From the NCBI RefSeq assembly GCF_003945385.1, contig NZ_AP018920.1:2542001-2606000 (forward strand): 64,000 nt of DNA, written 5' to 3'. Source of the stretch: Pseudonocardia autotrophica. Lineage in GTDB: Bacteria; Actinomycetota; Actinomycetes; Mycobacteriales; Pseudonocardiaceae. Shown here in pieces: positions 1 through 7,759 of the stretch (position 1 is its first letter; each line of letters begins with the position of its first letter). A model generated the notes under the pieces. The model was given only the letters and a program-made list of their open reading frames with translations. It was not told where the DNA came from and did no database searches. The position numbers and the translations under genes were made by a program.

Positions 1-81
1 CTGCGGCGGGTCAACGAGGTCCTGCGCGCGGCGAGCGCCTATTTCGCCAGCGAGATCGGCCCGACCCGGAGGTGGTCATGA
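1..81 (+). CDS. IS3 OrfA, C-terminal tail only
   Basis: Frame 1 is open from the first base and ends at TGA 79-81. The last residues (VNEVLRAASAYFASEIG) match the typical end of actinobacterial IS3 OrfA, the helix-turn-helix protein that binds the element ends. Its stop overlaps the OrfB ATG (78-80) as ATGA, and OrfB is in the -1 frame. This is the arrangement in which a programmed -1 frameshift yields the OrfAB transposase in this family. The slippery site would lie in or upstream of this segment and was not identified. Confidence 0.8.
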   Translation: MRRVNEVLRAASAYFASEIGPTRRWS

Positions 82-974
82 GCTTCGTCGACGCCCATGA
101 CTTCCCCGTCGGTCTCGTACTACGGGTCCTGAACATCGCGGCCTCGACCTACTACGACTGGCGCGCCCGCCGCGCGTCACCATCGCAGCGGCAGCTCGAC
201 GACGCCGTCCTGCTCGAGCAAATCGTGAAGATCCGCTCGATCAGCGAGTTCGCCACCACCTACGGCTCCCCGCGGGTCTGGCTCGAGCTGCGCCGCCAGG
301 GCGTGCACGTCGGCCGCAAGCGCGTCGAGCGGATCATGCGCGAGCACGGCCTACAGGGCGCCCACCTGCGCCGCGGCTGGAAGGGCGGCTCGACCCGGCA
401 GAACCCCGCCCACCGGCCGGCGCCGGACCTGCTCGAACGCGACTTCACCGCGACCGCGCCGAACCGCGTCTGGGTGGCCGACCTGACCCGGATCGTCACC
501 GGCGAGGGCGTGTTGTGGCTGGCCTCGGTGCGTGACGCGTTCTCCAACCGGGTCGTCGGCTGGGCCACCGACCCCCGTGCGACGACCGCGCTGGTCCTCA
601 CCGCGCTCAACCACGCCCTGCGCTCGCGGGACCTGCGCCCCGGCCAGTTGATCTTTCACAGCGACAAGGGAGCCCAGTACACGGCGCTGCGACTCACCCA
701 GCGCCTGGTCGACGCCGGTGTCGCCCCGTCGACCGGGTCCACAGGGGACAGCTACGACAACGCCCTCGCCGAGAACCTGTGGTCCACCCTCAAGATCGAG
801 CTGCTCTACTGGCCCGGCACCACCTTCACAACCCGCCGCGACGCCGAGCACGCCCTGATCCGCTACCTCGACGGCTGGTACAACCCGCGCCGGATCCAGG
901 CCCGCCTCGGCGGGCTCTCACCCGACGAGTACGAAGACGACTATCGTCGCACCCAGCGCGACGCCGACAGGTAA
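78..974 (+). CDS. IS3-family transposase OrfB
   Basis: Integrase-core transposase of about 298 residues, full length for the family. The N-terminal third carries the HTH_21-type region (YYDWRARR near residue 28, then YGSPRVWLEL). The rve catalytic core has the three acidic residues: D in WVADLTRI, D in HSDKGAQY and E in NALAENLWS. I chose ATG 78, which overlaps the OrfA stop; a GTG at 72 is two codons earlier. No frameshift or internal stop is seen, so the protein could be active if OrfA upstream is intact. Confidence 0.93.
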   Translation: MSFVDAHDFPVGLVLRVLNIAASTYYDWRARRASPSQRQLDDAVLLEQIVKIRSISEFATTYGSPRVWLELRRQGVHVGRKRVERIMREHGLQGAHLRRGWKGGSTRQNPAHRPAPDLLERDFTATAPNRVWVADLTRIVTGEGVLWLASVRDAFSNRVVGWATDPRATTALVLTALNHALRSRDLRPGQLIFHSDKGAQYTALRLTQRLVDAGVAPSTGSTGDSYDNALAENLWSTLKIELLYWPGTTFTTRRDAEHALIRYLDGWYNPRRIQARLGGLSPDEYEDDYRRTQRDADR

Positions 975-1001
975 CCCGCACTCCGGCGAACCGGGGGAAG
1001 C

Positions 1002-1874
1002 TCAGGCCGAGGCCCATGCTGTGCCGTGGGAGTGGGTGCCGGCGAGCGTGGCGGCTTCGGTGGCCAGCCGCAGCGCAAGGTAGTCGACCAGGTCGATGCC
1101 GCTGTCGGGCCGCTGACCCTGCCACCGGATGTGGGCGGCGAAGCCGGGAAGGCAGGCCAGGTGGGCCTGCAGATAGCGGGTGCGTTGGTTGTCCGGGACA
1201 CCGAGCGCGGCCAGCGCCTCCAGGACGGCGTGCTCGGCGCGTTCGGGTAGGTGCCACAGCCGCGCCCGCACCGGCCGCGGCAAGGTCGCGTCGTGGGTGG
1301 CCAGGGCTCGCCAGGCGGGGTAGAAGCCGCGGTCGCGGCCCGGCATCCGCCAGGTGGACTGGCCCTCGTCCAAGAAGGCGGCGCACCACTGGATCGTGTG
1401 GGTGTTGAGCAGGGCGACCACGTCCGGGGCCAGTGCTTCCGCCGCGGTGTGGACCTGGCGGCGCGGCGGTGGGCCCGTGACGCCCTGGTGCAGGTCGGCC
1501 ACCAGGAGTTCGACCGGGTCGTAGGCGCGGTTGCCGAGGGTGAGTGGGCCCTGGCGCAGCGCCGCGGGGTGGCGGCGGGCCAGCACGGCACGCAGGCCGT
1601 CGTCGGTGATCCGTCCGTGCCGCCAGGCATCCCGCAGCCACGTTTCGTCCGGAGTGACTCGTGCTCCGAGCAGATCCGCGGCGATGGTGGCCGCTTCGGC
1701 GAACGGCCGGTCCAGCAGGCCGGACAACGGGTTGACCGCGATGAAGTCGGCCAGTGGCCAGGTCGGTGCCAGAAAACCGGCCGCGTCGGCGATCTCGGTG
1801 CGCACTGCCGCCAGCTGGGTGGAGACGTCAGGGACGGCATCGGGGGCGAGGTCGGTGGCGGGGCTGGTGGTCAT
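1002..1874 (-). pseudogene. dabA: dabA (DUF2309 inorganic-carbon transporter subunit), 3' end removed by IS3
   Basis: DabA is the large, zinc-containing, carbonic-anhydrase-like cytoplasmic subunit of the DabAB energy-coupled inorganic carbon uptake system. The N-terminal signature is clear (APTWPLADFIAVNPLSGLL near residue 38), as is the long helical DUF2309 N-terminal region. Only 290 residues remain; family members are roughly 800-1000, so the later metal-binding residues are missing. The reading frame ends exactly where the IS3 terminal repeat begins, and the TGA at 1002-1004 comes from that repeat. A good RBS (GGAGG) precedes ATG 1874. It sits 150 bp downstream of dabB in the same direction. 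The rest of the gene may lie on the other side of the IS, outside the window. A functional transporter from this copy is unlikely. Confidence 0.88.
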
Positions 1875-2024
1875 GGGGAGGAACCCTCCTGCGTGAGCAC
1901 GGCGATAACGGTGGCGAACAGTGCGATCGTGTGCGGCCCTGGCGACCGCACGTCCGGGGCGGTGGCTCCGGTCACAGCGGCGGATCGCTTTCCGCGGTGC
2001 CGTTGAGAGCGCGGGGTCGCCTGA

Positions 2025-3608
2025 TCACGCCCGAGGTCCTTCCAGTTGGGGGACCGGCCGCGGGCGTGGTGTCGGCACCAGCCGTGGCGGGTGCGCCCAG
2101 GTGCCGGTGTGCGTGCGCTGCTGCCCGGCTGACAGGGCCAGCACGTAGAGGCGGTCGCGCCAGCGGCGGAGACCGGTCGTGGGCGCCAGGTGGAGCAGCA
2201 GCGCGCCGGCCGCCAGCACCGCCACCACGGTCGCCAGCAACCAGGCCGGGACCGCTGCCGTGACGGCGGCGGGCAGGCTCGGGGCCAGGAACTTCGTGAC
2301 CGCGCCCACCACGGCCAGGTAGCCGATCGCCGCGCCCGGCAGCACGATCACCACCGTGACCAGCGCGCCGGCGGTTGGGAGGCGCCGCAGCCAGCCCCAC
2401 GCCAGCCGGGCAGCGGTGGCCACCGCGAAGATCAACAACGCCGCGCCCCCGGCATGCGGGGGCAGCCACCAGGCCGCCACCGTCACCGCCGCGACGGCGA
2501 CGGCCCCGGCGAATACAGCAACCTGTGCCGCGCGCGCGGGAGCCATCCGAGGCACGGGAGGAGCCACGGTGTGGCGGGCGTAGCGTTGCACGGCGGACCC
2601 CGAACCGAGGAACAAGGCGGCTTTGAACAGCCCATGCGCCACCAGGTGCACCACCGCCGCGGCGTAGAGGCCCAGCCCGCAGGTCATCAGCATGAACCCC
2701 ATCTGCCCGATCGTGGAGTGCACCAGCGCACCCTTGATGTCGGGACGGGCCAGCATGATCGCGGTGGCGGCCACGACGCTGGCGACTCCGATGGCGAACG
2801 CCAGGTGTGTCGCCACCGGCGCGGCACCGAAGATCGGCCACAGCTTCACCAGCAGCACCCCGCCGGCGTTGACCACGCCGGCGTGCAGCAGCGCCGAGAC
2901 TGGGGTCGGTGCCGCCAGGGACGCGGGCAGCCAGCGGTGCCACGGCAACTGGGCACACCGCGCGGCCGCGGCAACCACCAGCGAACAGGCCACCGCCGTG
3001 CCCACCGCGCCGCCGACCGCCACGTCGCCTTGGTGGCGTAGGTCGAGATCACCCCAGGCAGCGACCGCGAGGACAACCCCAACCCACAACGCGGCGTCCC
3101 CGACGAGGACGGCACGTGCGGTACGGCGGGTGGCGTCAACGGCCGACGGAGCCGGCCGATACACACCCACCAGCCGACACAAGATCACCCCGGTCAGCGA
3201 CCACGCCACCGCCAGGGTGACAAGAGTCGCCGCGGTCACCATGACCGTGGTCGCGGCGGTCAGCGCCCCAGCCGCGACAGCGAACCTGGCCGCCGCTGGG
3301 TCACCACGCAGGTAGCGGCGGGCGAATGCCTGGACCACGGCGCTGACCGCGCACACCAACAGCAGCACGATCGCCCCGACGTGGTCGAGCACCAGCCCGG
3401 TCCAGGCTCGCCCGTCCGGGTTGGCCAGAACCATCGCCACCGGCCCGCCGTCCGCCACCGTCACGGCTAGCGTCCCCGCCAGCGCGGCGGCTAGCACTGC
3501 CGCGCCGGCGCCCAGCGCGGGCGCCAGGGCCCGCAGGCAACGGACCGATCCGGCCGCGGCCGCGACAGCGGGAAGGGCCACCACGGCGAGCAGCAACACC
3601 CCCGTCAC
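2025..3608 (-). CDS. dabB: DabB-type proton-conducting membrane subunit
   Basis: A 527-residue, very hydrophobic protein with about 13-14 predicted membrane helices. It belongs to the proton-conducting NuoL/MrpA-like family (Proton_antipo_M). The core motif [20 protein letters not shown], at about residues 286-305, matches the NuoL loop with its key lysine and histidine. Just before it is [20 protein letters not shown], typical of the family. In DabAB systems this subunit couples an ion gradient to carbon capture by DabA, so with dabA truncated it may be orphaned. Its ATG overlaps the stop of the upstream small gene (3605-3608), indicating translational coupling. An arginine/proline-rich cytoplasmic tail follows the last helix. 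A general Na+/H+ antiporter subunit is less likely given the adjacent dabA. Confidence 0.88.
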   Translation of the reverse strand: MTGVLLLAVVALPAVAAAAGSVRCLRALAPALGAGAAVLAAALAGTLAVTVADGGPVAMVLANPDGRAWTGLVLDHVGAIVLLLVCAVSAVVQAFARRYLRGDPAAARFAVAAGALTAATTVMVTAATLVTLAVAWSLTGVILCRLVGVYRPAPSAVDATRRTARAVLVGDAALWVGVVLAVAAWGDLDLRHQGDVAVGGAVGTAVACSLVVAAAARCAQLPWHRWLPASLAAPTPVSALLHAGVVNAGGVLLVKLWPIFGAAPVATHLAFAIGVASVVAATAIMLARPDIKGALVHSTIGQMGFMLMTCGLGLYAAAVVHLVAHGLFKAALFLGSGSAVQRYARHTVAPPVPRMAPARAAQVAVFAGAVAVAAVTVAAWWLPPHAGGAALLIFAVATAARLAWGWLRRLPTAGALVTVVIVLPGAAIGYLAVVGAVTKFLAPSLPAAVTAAVPAWLLATVVAVLAAGALLLHLAPTTGLRRWRDRLYVLALSAGQQRTHTGTWAHPPRLVPTPRPRPVPQLEGPRA

Positions 3609-4066
3609 GCCGTCGTACCTCCCGCCGCCGCGCGCTCCGCCGCGCCGCGCGTCGCCGGGGTTCCGGTGACGTCGGTGGCGGGCGGCTCAGCGCCGGTGCC
3701 CGCCGCGGGCTCGGGGGTCGGGTCGAGGTGTTCCAGGCAATGCGGAGGCAAGGCACGCCCGTCGAAACCGCCGACCCGCACCCGAACGAAGTCATCGCGG
3801 ACCACGCAGTACAGCGACCGCCCTCGTTCCAGCTCGCGGGCGATATAGATGCCCACGCTCTGCGCGGCCCCTCGCCGCGCGCCCGGCGAGCTGGTGTCGA
3901 TCACCACGTCCGGCGGCGGCGAGCCCCACCGGTGCGCCCAGCGCCGCGACATTTCACCGGCCGCAGGCTCGCCGGCGGTCAGCACGCGCGTCGTCTCGGC
4001 GTCGACCACCGCGCCCACCTCTCTCAGCACGTTCTCCCACGGGTGCGCCATCTCCTTGTCGCCCAT
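3605..4066 (-). CDS. Hypothetical protein, first gene of the dabB-dabA operon
   Basis: A 153-residue soluble protein that I do not recognise. The N-terminal half is mixed helix ([21 protein letters not shown]). The middle has a short beta-rich stretch ([19 protein letters not shown]) and the C-terminus is low-complexity, rich in Pro, Ala and Thr. I chose ATG 4066 because a GGAGGT lies about 7 bases upstream; a GTG at 4075 is possible but would overlap that RBS. Its stop overlaps the dabB start by 4 bp, so it is probably co-translated with dabB and linked to carbon uptake or its control (inference from position only). Confidence 0.7.
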   Translation of the reverse strand: MGDKEMAHPWENVLREVGAVVDAETTRVLTAGEPAAGEMSRRWAHRWGSPPPDVVIDTSSPGARRGAAQSVGIYIARELERGRSLYCVVRDDFVRVRVGGFDGRALPPHCLEHLDPTPEPAAGTGAEPPATDVTGTPATRGAAERAAAGGTTA

Positions 4067-4083
4067 GACACCCACCTCCCAAG

Positions 4084-4143
4084 CACGTCACCGGTAACAC
4101 GTGTTCTAATACGCGACATGAATCATACGACATCGGTGACGTG
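4084..4143. promoter_or_regulatory. Divergent promoter/operator region of the dab genes and MarR-like gene
   Basis: A 126-bp divergent intergenic region. It contains a 10-bp inverted repeat, CACGTCACCG at 4084-4093 and CGGTGACGTG at 4134-4143, and a perfect 10-bp palindrome AACACGTGTT at 4096-4105. The region is noticeably AT-richer than its surroundings. The layout fits an operator for the adjacent winged-helix regulator controlling both directions. No promoter hexamers were assigned with confidence. Confidence 0.5.
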
Positions 4144-4192
4144 TATTGGCAAGCGTGACTCGCGTTACCCCGGTCGAGGTAGAGTTACGGCC

Positions 4193-4492
4193 ATGCAGGA
4201 GTGGATGTTTCTGACGAATCACGCCCACGTCCTGCTGTGCGTGGTGCGTGATCCACAAGCTCGGTTGCGGGATGTCGCCGAGCAGGTGGGCATCACCGAG
4301 CGGGCCGCGCAGCGCATCGTGGCCGACCTGGTCGAGGCGGGCTACCTGGAACGCACCCGGGACGGGCGGCGCAACCGGTATCGGCTGCACCCGGACTTGC
4401 CGCTGCGGCACCCCATGGACCGCGACACCGCCATCGGGCAGCTCGTGGCCCTGCTCACCGGCATCGACATCCGGTCCGGCGACGTCGCGTGA
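4193..4492 (+). CDS. MarR/ArsR-like winged-helix transcriptional regulator
   Basis: A small 99-residue DNA-binding protein. The helix-turn-helix is RLRDVAEQVGITERAAQRIV (about residues 25-44), followed by a recognition segment and wing (LVEAGYLERTRDGRRNRYRLHP). This is the compact single-domain form with HxLLCVVRDP at the start. It is transcribed divergently from the dab genes, and the gap contains palindromes, so it probably controls them and itself (inference). Its stop overlaps the next start as TGATG (4490-4494), so it is in an operon with the DUF6671 gene. No effector-binding domain is visible. Confidence 0.82.
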   Translation: MQEWMFLTNHAHVLLCVVRDPQARLRDVAEQVGITERAAQRIVADLVEAGYLERTRDGRRNRYRLHPDLPLRHPMDRDTAIGQLVALLTGIDIRSGDVA

Positions 4493-5361
4493 TGCTCGCC
4501 GTGCACCCCTACGCGGGCGCACAGGTCGCACTGGCCACCCGACACGGCAAGCAGCGGGCCCTCGCTGCCGCTCTGGCGCGTATCCCCGGCATGCGCCTCG
4601 TGCTCGCCCACGACGTCGATACCGATCGGCTCGGCACCTTCACAGGTGAGATCCCCCGCACCGGGTCGGCGGCTGAGACGGCGGTCCGCAAAGCGCGCCT
4701 CGCGATCGAGTCGACCGGCCTCGGGCTCGCCGTGGCCAGCGAAGGTTCCTTCGGCCCGCACCCGGTCGCGCCGATGCTGAGTGCTGGCCAGGAGATTCTC
4801 GCCTTTCTCGACATCGCTCGGGATGTGTGCGTCCTGGAGCGCCGAACCACACCGACGAACTTCAGCCATACCACGACCCGCCGCATCGACGAGGCCACTG
4901 ACGCCTTCCTGGCGCGCGTCGGTTTCGGCGGCCACGCGGTCATCGTCCGCCCTCACACCCCCGCCGACGCGCGGGCCCCAGGCCCCATCCGCAAGGGCAT
5001 CCAGACCCGCGCCGACCTCGACGCGGCGATCAGCGAGTGCGCCGCGCACTCCACCGATGGCCTGGCTCGACTGGAGACCGACATGCGCGCGCACGTCAAC
5101 CCCACCCGTATGCGTGAGATCAGCGTGCTCGCCCACCAGCTCGCCTCGCGTCTGGCCACCCTGTGCTCGGCCTGCGGCACCCCCGGATACGGCCCGGTGG
5201 ACCGCGAACCTGGTCTGCCCTGCGGCACGTGTGGCGAGCCCACCAGCCTCACCCTGGCAACAATCCACGGGTGCGCCCACTGCCCGCACCGCAGTCGCCA
5301 CCCCCGCGATGACTGCCAACGCCGTGCCGATCCCACGTTCTGCGAGTGCTGCAACCCTTAA
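4492..5361 (+). CDS. DUF6671-like protein with C-terminal zinc ribbons
   Basis: A 289-residue protein. The N-terminal domain (RHGKQRALAAAL, then SEGSFGPHP near residue 85) resembles the DUF6671 family as I recall it; the biochemical role is unknown to me. The C-terminus has Cys pairs in CSACGTPGYG and CGTCGEPTS, followed by CAHCPH and CECC, consistent with zinc ribbons. I chose ATG 4492, which overlaps the regulator stop; the GTG at 4489 is an alternative. It sits between a regulator and a murF paralogue, all in the same direction with short gaps, so the three probably form one transcript. Confidence 0.72.
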   Translation: MLAVHPYAGAQVALATRHGKQRALAAALARIPGMRLVLAHDVDTDRLGTFTGEIPRTGSAAETAVRKARLAIESTGLGLAVASEGSFGPHPVAPMLSAGQEILAFLDIARDVCVLERRTTPTNFSHTTTRRIDEATDAFLARVGFGGHAVIVRPHTPADARAPGPIRKGIQTRADLDAAISECAAHSTDGLARLETDMRAHVNPTRMREISVLAHQLASRLATLCSACGTPGYGPVDREPGLPCGTCGEPTSLTLATIHGCAHCPHRSRHPRDDCQRRADPTFCECCNP

Positions 5362-5417
5362 CCCGGTACATCACCCCGCGGACCCACCCCGCTGTGCGCC
5401 CGAAGGAGCGTCACCCC

Positions 5418-6806
5418 ATGATCCCCCTGACCGCCGCCGAGATCGCGGCAGCCACCGACGGCCACCTCGTCCCGGGGACCGACCCGTCGCTGCTGGTGAC
5501 CGCACCCGCCAGCATCGACTCCCGCTGGATCCACCCCGGCGGCGTTTTCGCCGCTCTCCCCGGCCGGCGCACCGACGGGCACTACCACGCTCCCGCGGCC
5601 CTCGCCGCGGGAGCCGCCCTGGTGCTGGCCTCACGCCCGGCAGCCGCCCCGGCCGTCCAAGTCGCCGACGTCACCCGCGCGCTCGGCGACCTGGCTCGCC
5701 ACGTCGCGGGCCGACTGCCGGCGACCGTGATCGGCATCACCGGGTCGAACGGCAAGACCACGACCAAGGATCTCGCCACCCAGGTCCTGGCACACCACGG
5801 CCCGGTCACCGCCACCCGGGGTTCCTTCAACAACGAACTGGGCTTCCCCCTCACCGTCCTGCGCGCCACCCCCGACACGCGCTACCTCATCCTGGAAATG
5901 GGCACCCGGGGCCGTGGGCACCTCAGCTACCTGTGCGGTCTGGTCACGCCCCACGTGGGGGTCGTGCTCAACGTCGGCACCGCCCACCTCGGCCAATACC
6001 CCGACGGGCAAGCCGGCATCGCCGCGGCCAAGAGCGAACTGCTCACCGGACTCCCCCCGGCCGACCACGGCGGGCTGGCCATCCTCAACGCCGACGACCC
6101 GCTCGTCGCCGCGATGGCCCCGCTCACCCCCGCCCGCACCCACTGGTGGAGCCAACACCCCCACCCCACCAGCGTGCACGCCCGGGAAGTGCACGTCACG
6201 CCCCACGGCCGAGCCTGCTTCACCCTGCACACCCCCGAAAGCACCGCACCCGTCACGCTCCGCCTGACCGGCCGGCACCACGTCGGCAACGCCCTCGCCG
6301 TCGCCGCCCTCGCCCACGGACTCGGCCTCGACCACCACACCATCGCCCACGCCCTGAGCGCCGCCGAACCCACCAGCGGCGGCCGCATGCAAACCATCGT
6401 GCGCGGCGACGGTGTCACGCTCCTCCACGACGCCTACAACGCCAACCCCGACTCCATGGCCGCCGCGCTGACCACCCTGAGCACCATGCCCGCCCGCCGC
6501 CGAATCGCCGTCCTCGGCGAGATGGCCGACCTCGGCGACCACGCCGCTGGCGCCCACCACCACCTCGGCGTGCTCGCCGCGCGCGCCGACCTCGACGTCC
6601 TGATCACCATCGGCACCCAGACCGCGCCCCTGATCGCCGACGCGGCTGGCACCGGGCACAGCACTCTCGACATCATCGCCGTCCCCGATAGCCAGGACGC
6701 CCACGACGTGCTAAGTCGAATCCTTCGTCCCGACGATCTCGTCCTGATCAAAGCATCCCGCGCCGCCCACCTCGAACACCTCGTCACCGCGCTCAGCAAC
6801 CGCTGA
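5418..6806 (+). CDS. murF: MurF-like UDP-MurNAc-tripeptide--D-Ala-D-Ala ligase (paralogue)
   Basis: A 462-residue Mur ligase that would use ATP to add D-Ala-D-Ala to UDP-MurNAc-tripeptide in the cytoplasm. The N-terminal UDP-binding domain includes IDSRWIHPGGVFAAL. The central ATPase domain has the P-loop VIGITGSNGKTTTKD at about residue 109, and ILEMGTRGRGHL and NVGTAHLG follow. The C-terminal domain has DAYNANPDSM and VLGEMADLG, the hallmarks of MurF rather than MurC, MurD or MurE. GAAGGAG lies about 10 bases before ATG 5418. It is outside any division/cell-wall cluster, so it is probably an extra copy. Its role in an accessory region beside a carbon transporter is unclear; it may tune peptidoglycan synthesis or protect from an inhibitor (speculative). 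Confidence 0.88.
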   Translation: MIPLTAAEIAAATDGHLVPGTDPSLLVTAPASIDSRWIHPGGVFAALPGRRTDGHYHAPAALAAGAALVLASRPAAAPAVQVADVTRALGDLARHVAGRLPATVIGITGSNGKTTTKDLATQVLAHHGPVTATRGSFNNELGFPLTVLRATPDTRYLILEMGTRGRGHLSYLCGLVTPHVGVVLNVGTAHLGQYPDGQAGIAAAKSELLTGLPPADHGGLAILNADDPLVAAMAPLTPARTHWWSQHPHPTSVHAREVHVTPHGRACFTLHTPESTAPVTLRLTGRHHVGNALAVAALAHGLGLDHHTIAHALSAAEPTSGGRMQTIVRGDGVTLLHDAYNANPDSMAAALTTLSTMPARRRIAVLGEMADLGDHAAGAHHHLGVLAARADLDVLITIGTQTAPLIADAAGTGHSTLDIIAVPDSQDAHDVLSRILRPDDLVLIKASRAAHLEHLVTALSNR

Positions 6807-7029
6807 ACCGGCTGACGTCGCGGCCGGTCTGGCGGCGCGGCCCGGCCGCTCGGCGGAGCCGATCCGCGATCGCCAATCCGGGCCCGTCCGGGGCAGGAAC
6901 CGAGGCCACCACGACCTCGCACCCATGCCGGTCAAAGTCACGGAGAAACTCAAAAAGCCGCCGCGCGTACCGCGCACCCGAGTCTGGCACCGCGATAACG
7001 CGCGCGGGTGCTGCCGGGCCAGCGCCGGT
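6793..7029 (-). pseudogene. C-terminal remnant of an unrecognised gene cut by an IS3 element
   Basis: About 78 codons are open on the minus strand (ARVIAVPDSGARYARRLFEF, then EVVVASVPAPDGPGLAIADR) and end at 6793, overlapping the 3' end of murF by 14 bp. The 5' side runs into the terminal repeat of the IS3 remnant at 7030, so the N-terminus is gone. The codon pattern looks genuinely coding, but I do not recognise the family. Confidence 0.5.
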
Positions 7030-7627
7030 TGAGTCGTCCTGGGTCTGATGGAGGCCCGTTCTATGGGATTTCGACCGTTTCGTGGTCGTCCCGTTGGGCA
7101 GCGTCGAACGCCTGCTCGAACTCGGCTGGCGGCCGGTCGTCGAGGTAGCCGTGCAGACGCGCGGTGTTGTGCCAGTGCACCCAGCCCAGCGTGGCGAGCT
7201 CGACATCGGCGACGGTCTTCCACGGCTGTTGCCGCGCAGGACCGCGGATGAGTTCGGCCTTGTAGTAGCCGTTCACGGTCTCGGCCAGGGCGTTGTCGTA
7301 CGAGTCGCCGACCGAACCGATCGACGGCACGGCGCCGATCTCGGCGAGCCGCTCGCCGTAGCGCACCGACGTGAACTGCGACCCCGCATCGGAGTGACAC
7401 CGCAGCCCGTCCAGCTCCGTGCCCCGTGACCAGCGGGCCATCTCGATCGCGTCGAGCACCATCGTGGTGCGCATGTGCGAGGCGACCCGCCACCCGACGA
7501 TCGTGCGGGAGAACGCGTCGACGATGAAACACACGTAGGCCACCCCGGCCCAGGTCGGAACGTAGGTCAGATCTGTGACCCACAGCTGGTCGGGCGCCTC
7601 GGCCTCGAAGCGGTGCCGCCGCTCATC
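7030..7627 (-). mobile_element. IS3-family remnant interrupted by IS21
   Basis: The inner boundary at 7030 starts TGAGTCGTCCTGGG on the plus strand, an IS3-like end. The element holds only the C-terminal two thirds of OrfB. It is broken at 7628 by the IS21 end. The missing half is not found on the other side of the IS21 element, where an unrelated VWA gene begins. Confidence 0.8.
7061..7627 (-). pseudogene. IS3-family OrfB transposase, N-terminus lost
   Basis: About 188 codons of an rve integrase core remain, from FEAEAPDQLWVTDLTYVPTW to the natural stop at 7061. All three catalytic acids are present: D in WVTDLTYV, D in CHSDAGSQF and E in NALAETVNG. The roughly 100-residue N-terminal HTH_21 part is missing because IS21 sequence starts directly upstream. 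The apparent start near 7792 lies inside the IS21 element and gives a chance fusion. It differs in sequence from the OrfB at 78-974, so it is a different IS3 element. Confidence 0.85.
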
Positions 7628-7670
7628 TGAAAGTGACCACTGCTGATCAGTGGAAGTGACCACCCTTGCG
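7628..7670. repeat. Left terminal inverted repeat of the IS21 element
   Basis: Pairs with 10407-10449 in inverted orientation. Shared blocks include TGACCA, CTGATC and GGTGGTCACTTCC (or its complement). The direct repetition of a GTGACCAC-type word within the same end (7633-7640 and 7656-7663) is consistent with multiple IstA-binding sites, as known for IS21. Confidence 0.85.
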
Positions 7671-7759
7671 ACCCGCCGACTGAGATCCACCACCAGTAGG
7701 CGGGCCCCCTCGACGCTCCGGTTGAACCGGCCGGAAGTCGTCGAGGGAGCCCACTCGGG

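Larger units (their letters stand above)
1..1004 (+). mobile_element. IS3-family insertion sequence, left end outside the window
   Basis: Contains the tail of an OrfA reading frame, an overlapping complete OrfB transposase and an IS3-like terminal repeat after OrfB, about 980-1004. Read on the minus strand the terminal repeat begins TGAGCTTCCCCCGG, with the TGA start seen in many IS3 ends. The terminal repeat abuts the truncated dabA reading frame, so the element is inserted in that gene. The left end and any target duplication lie outside the window. Confidence 0.85.
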
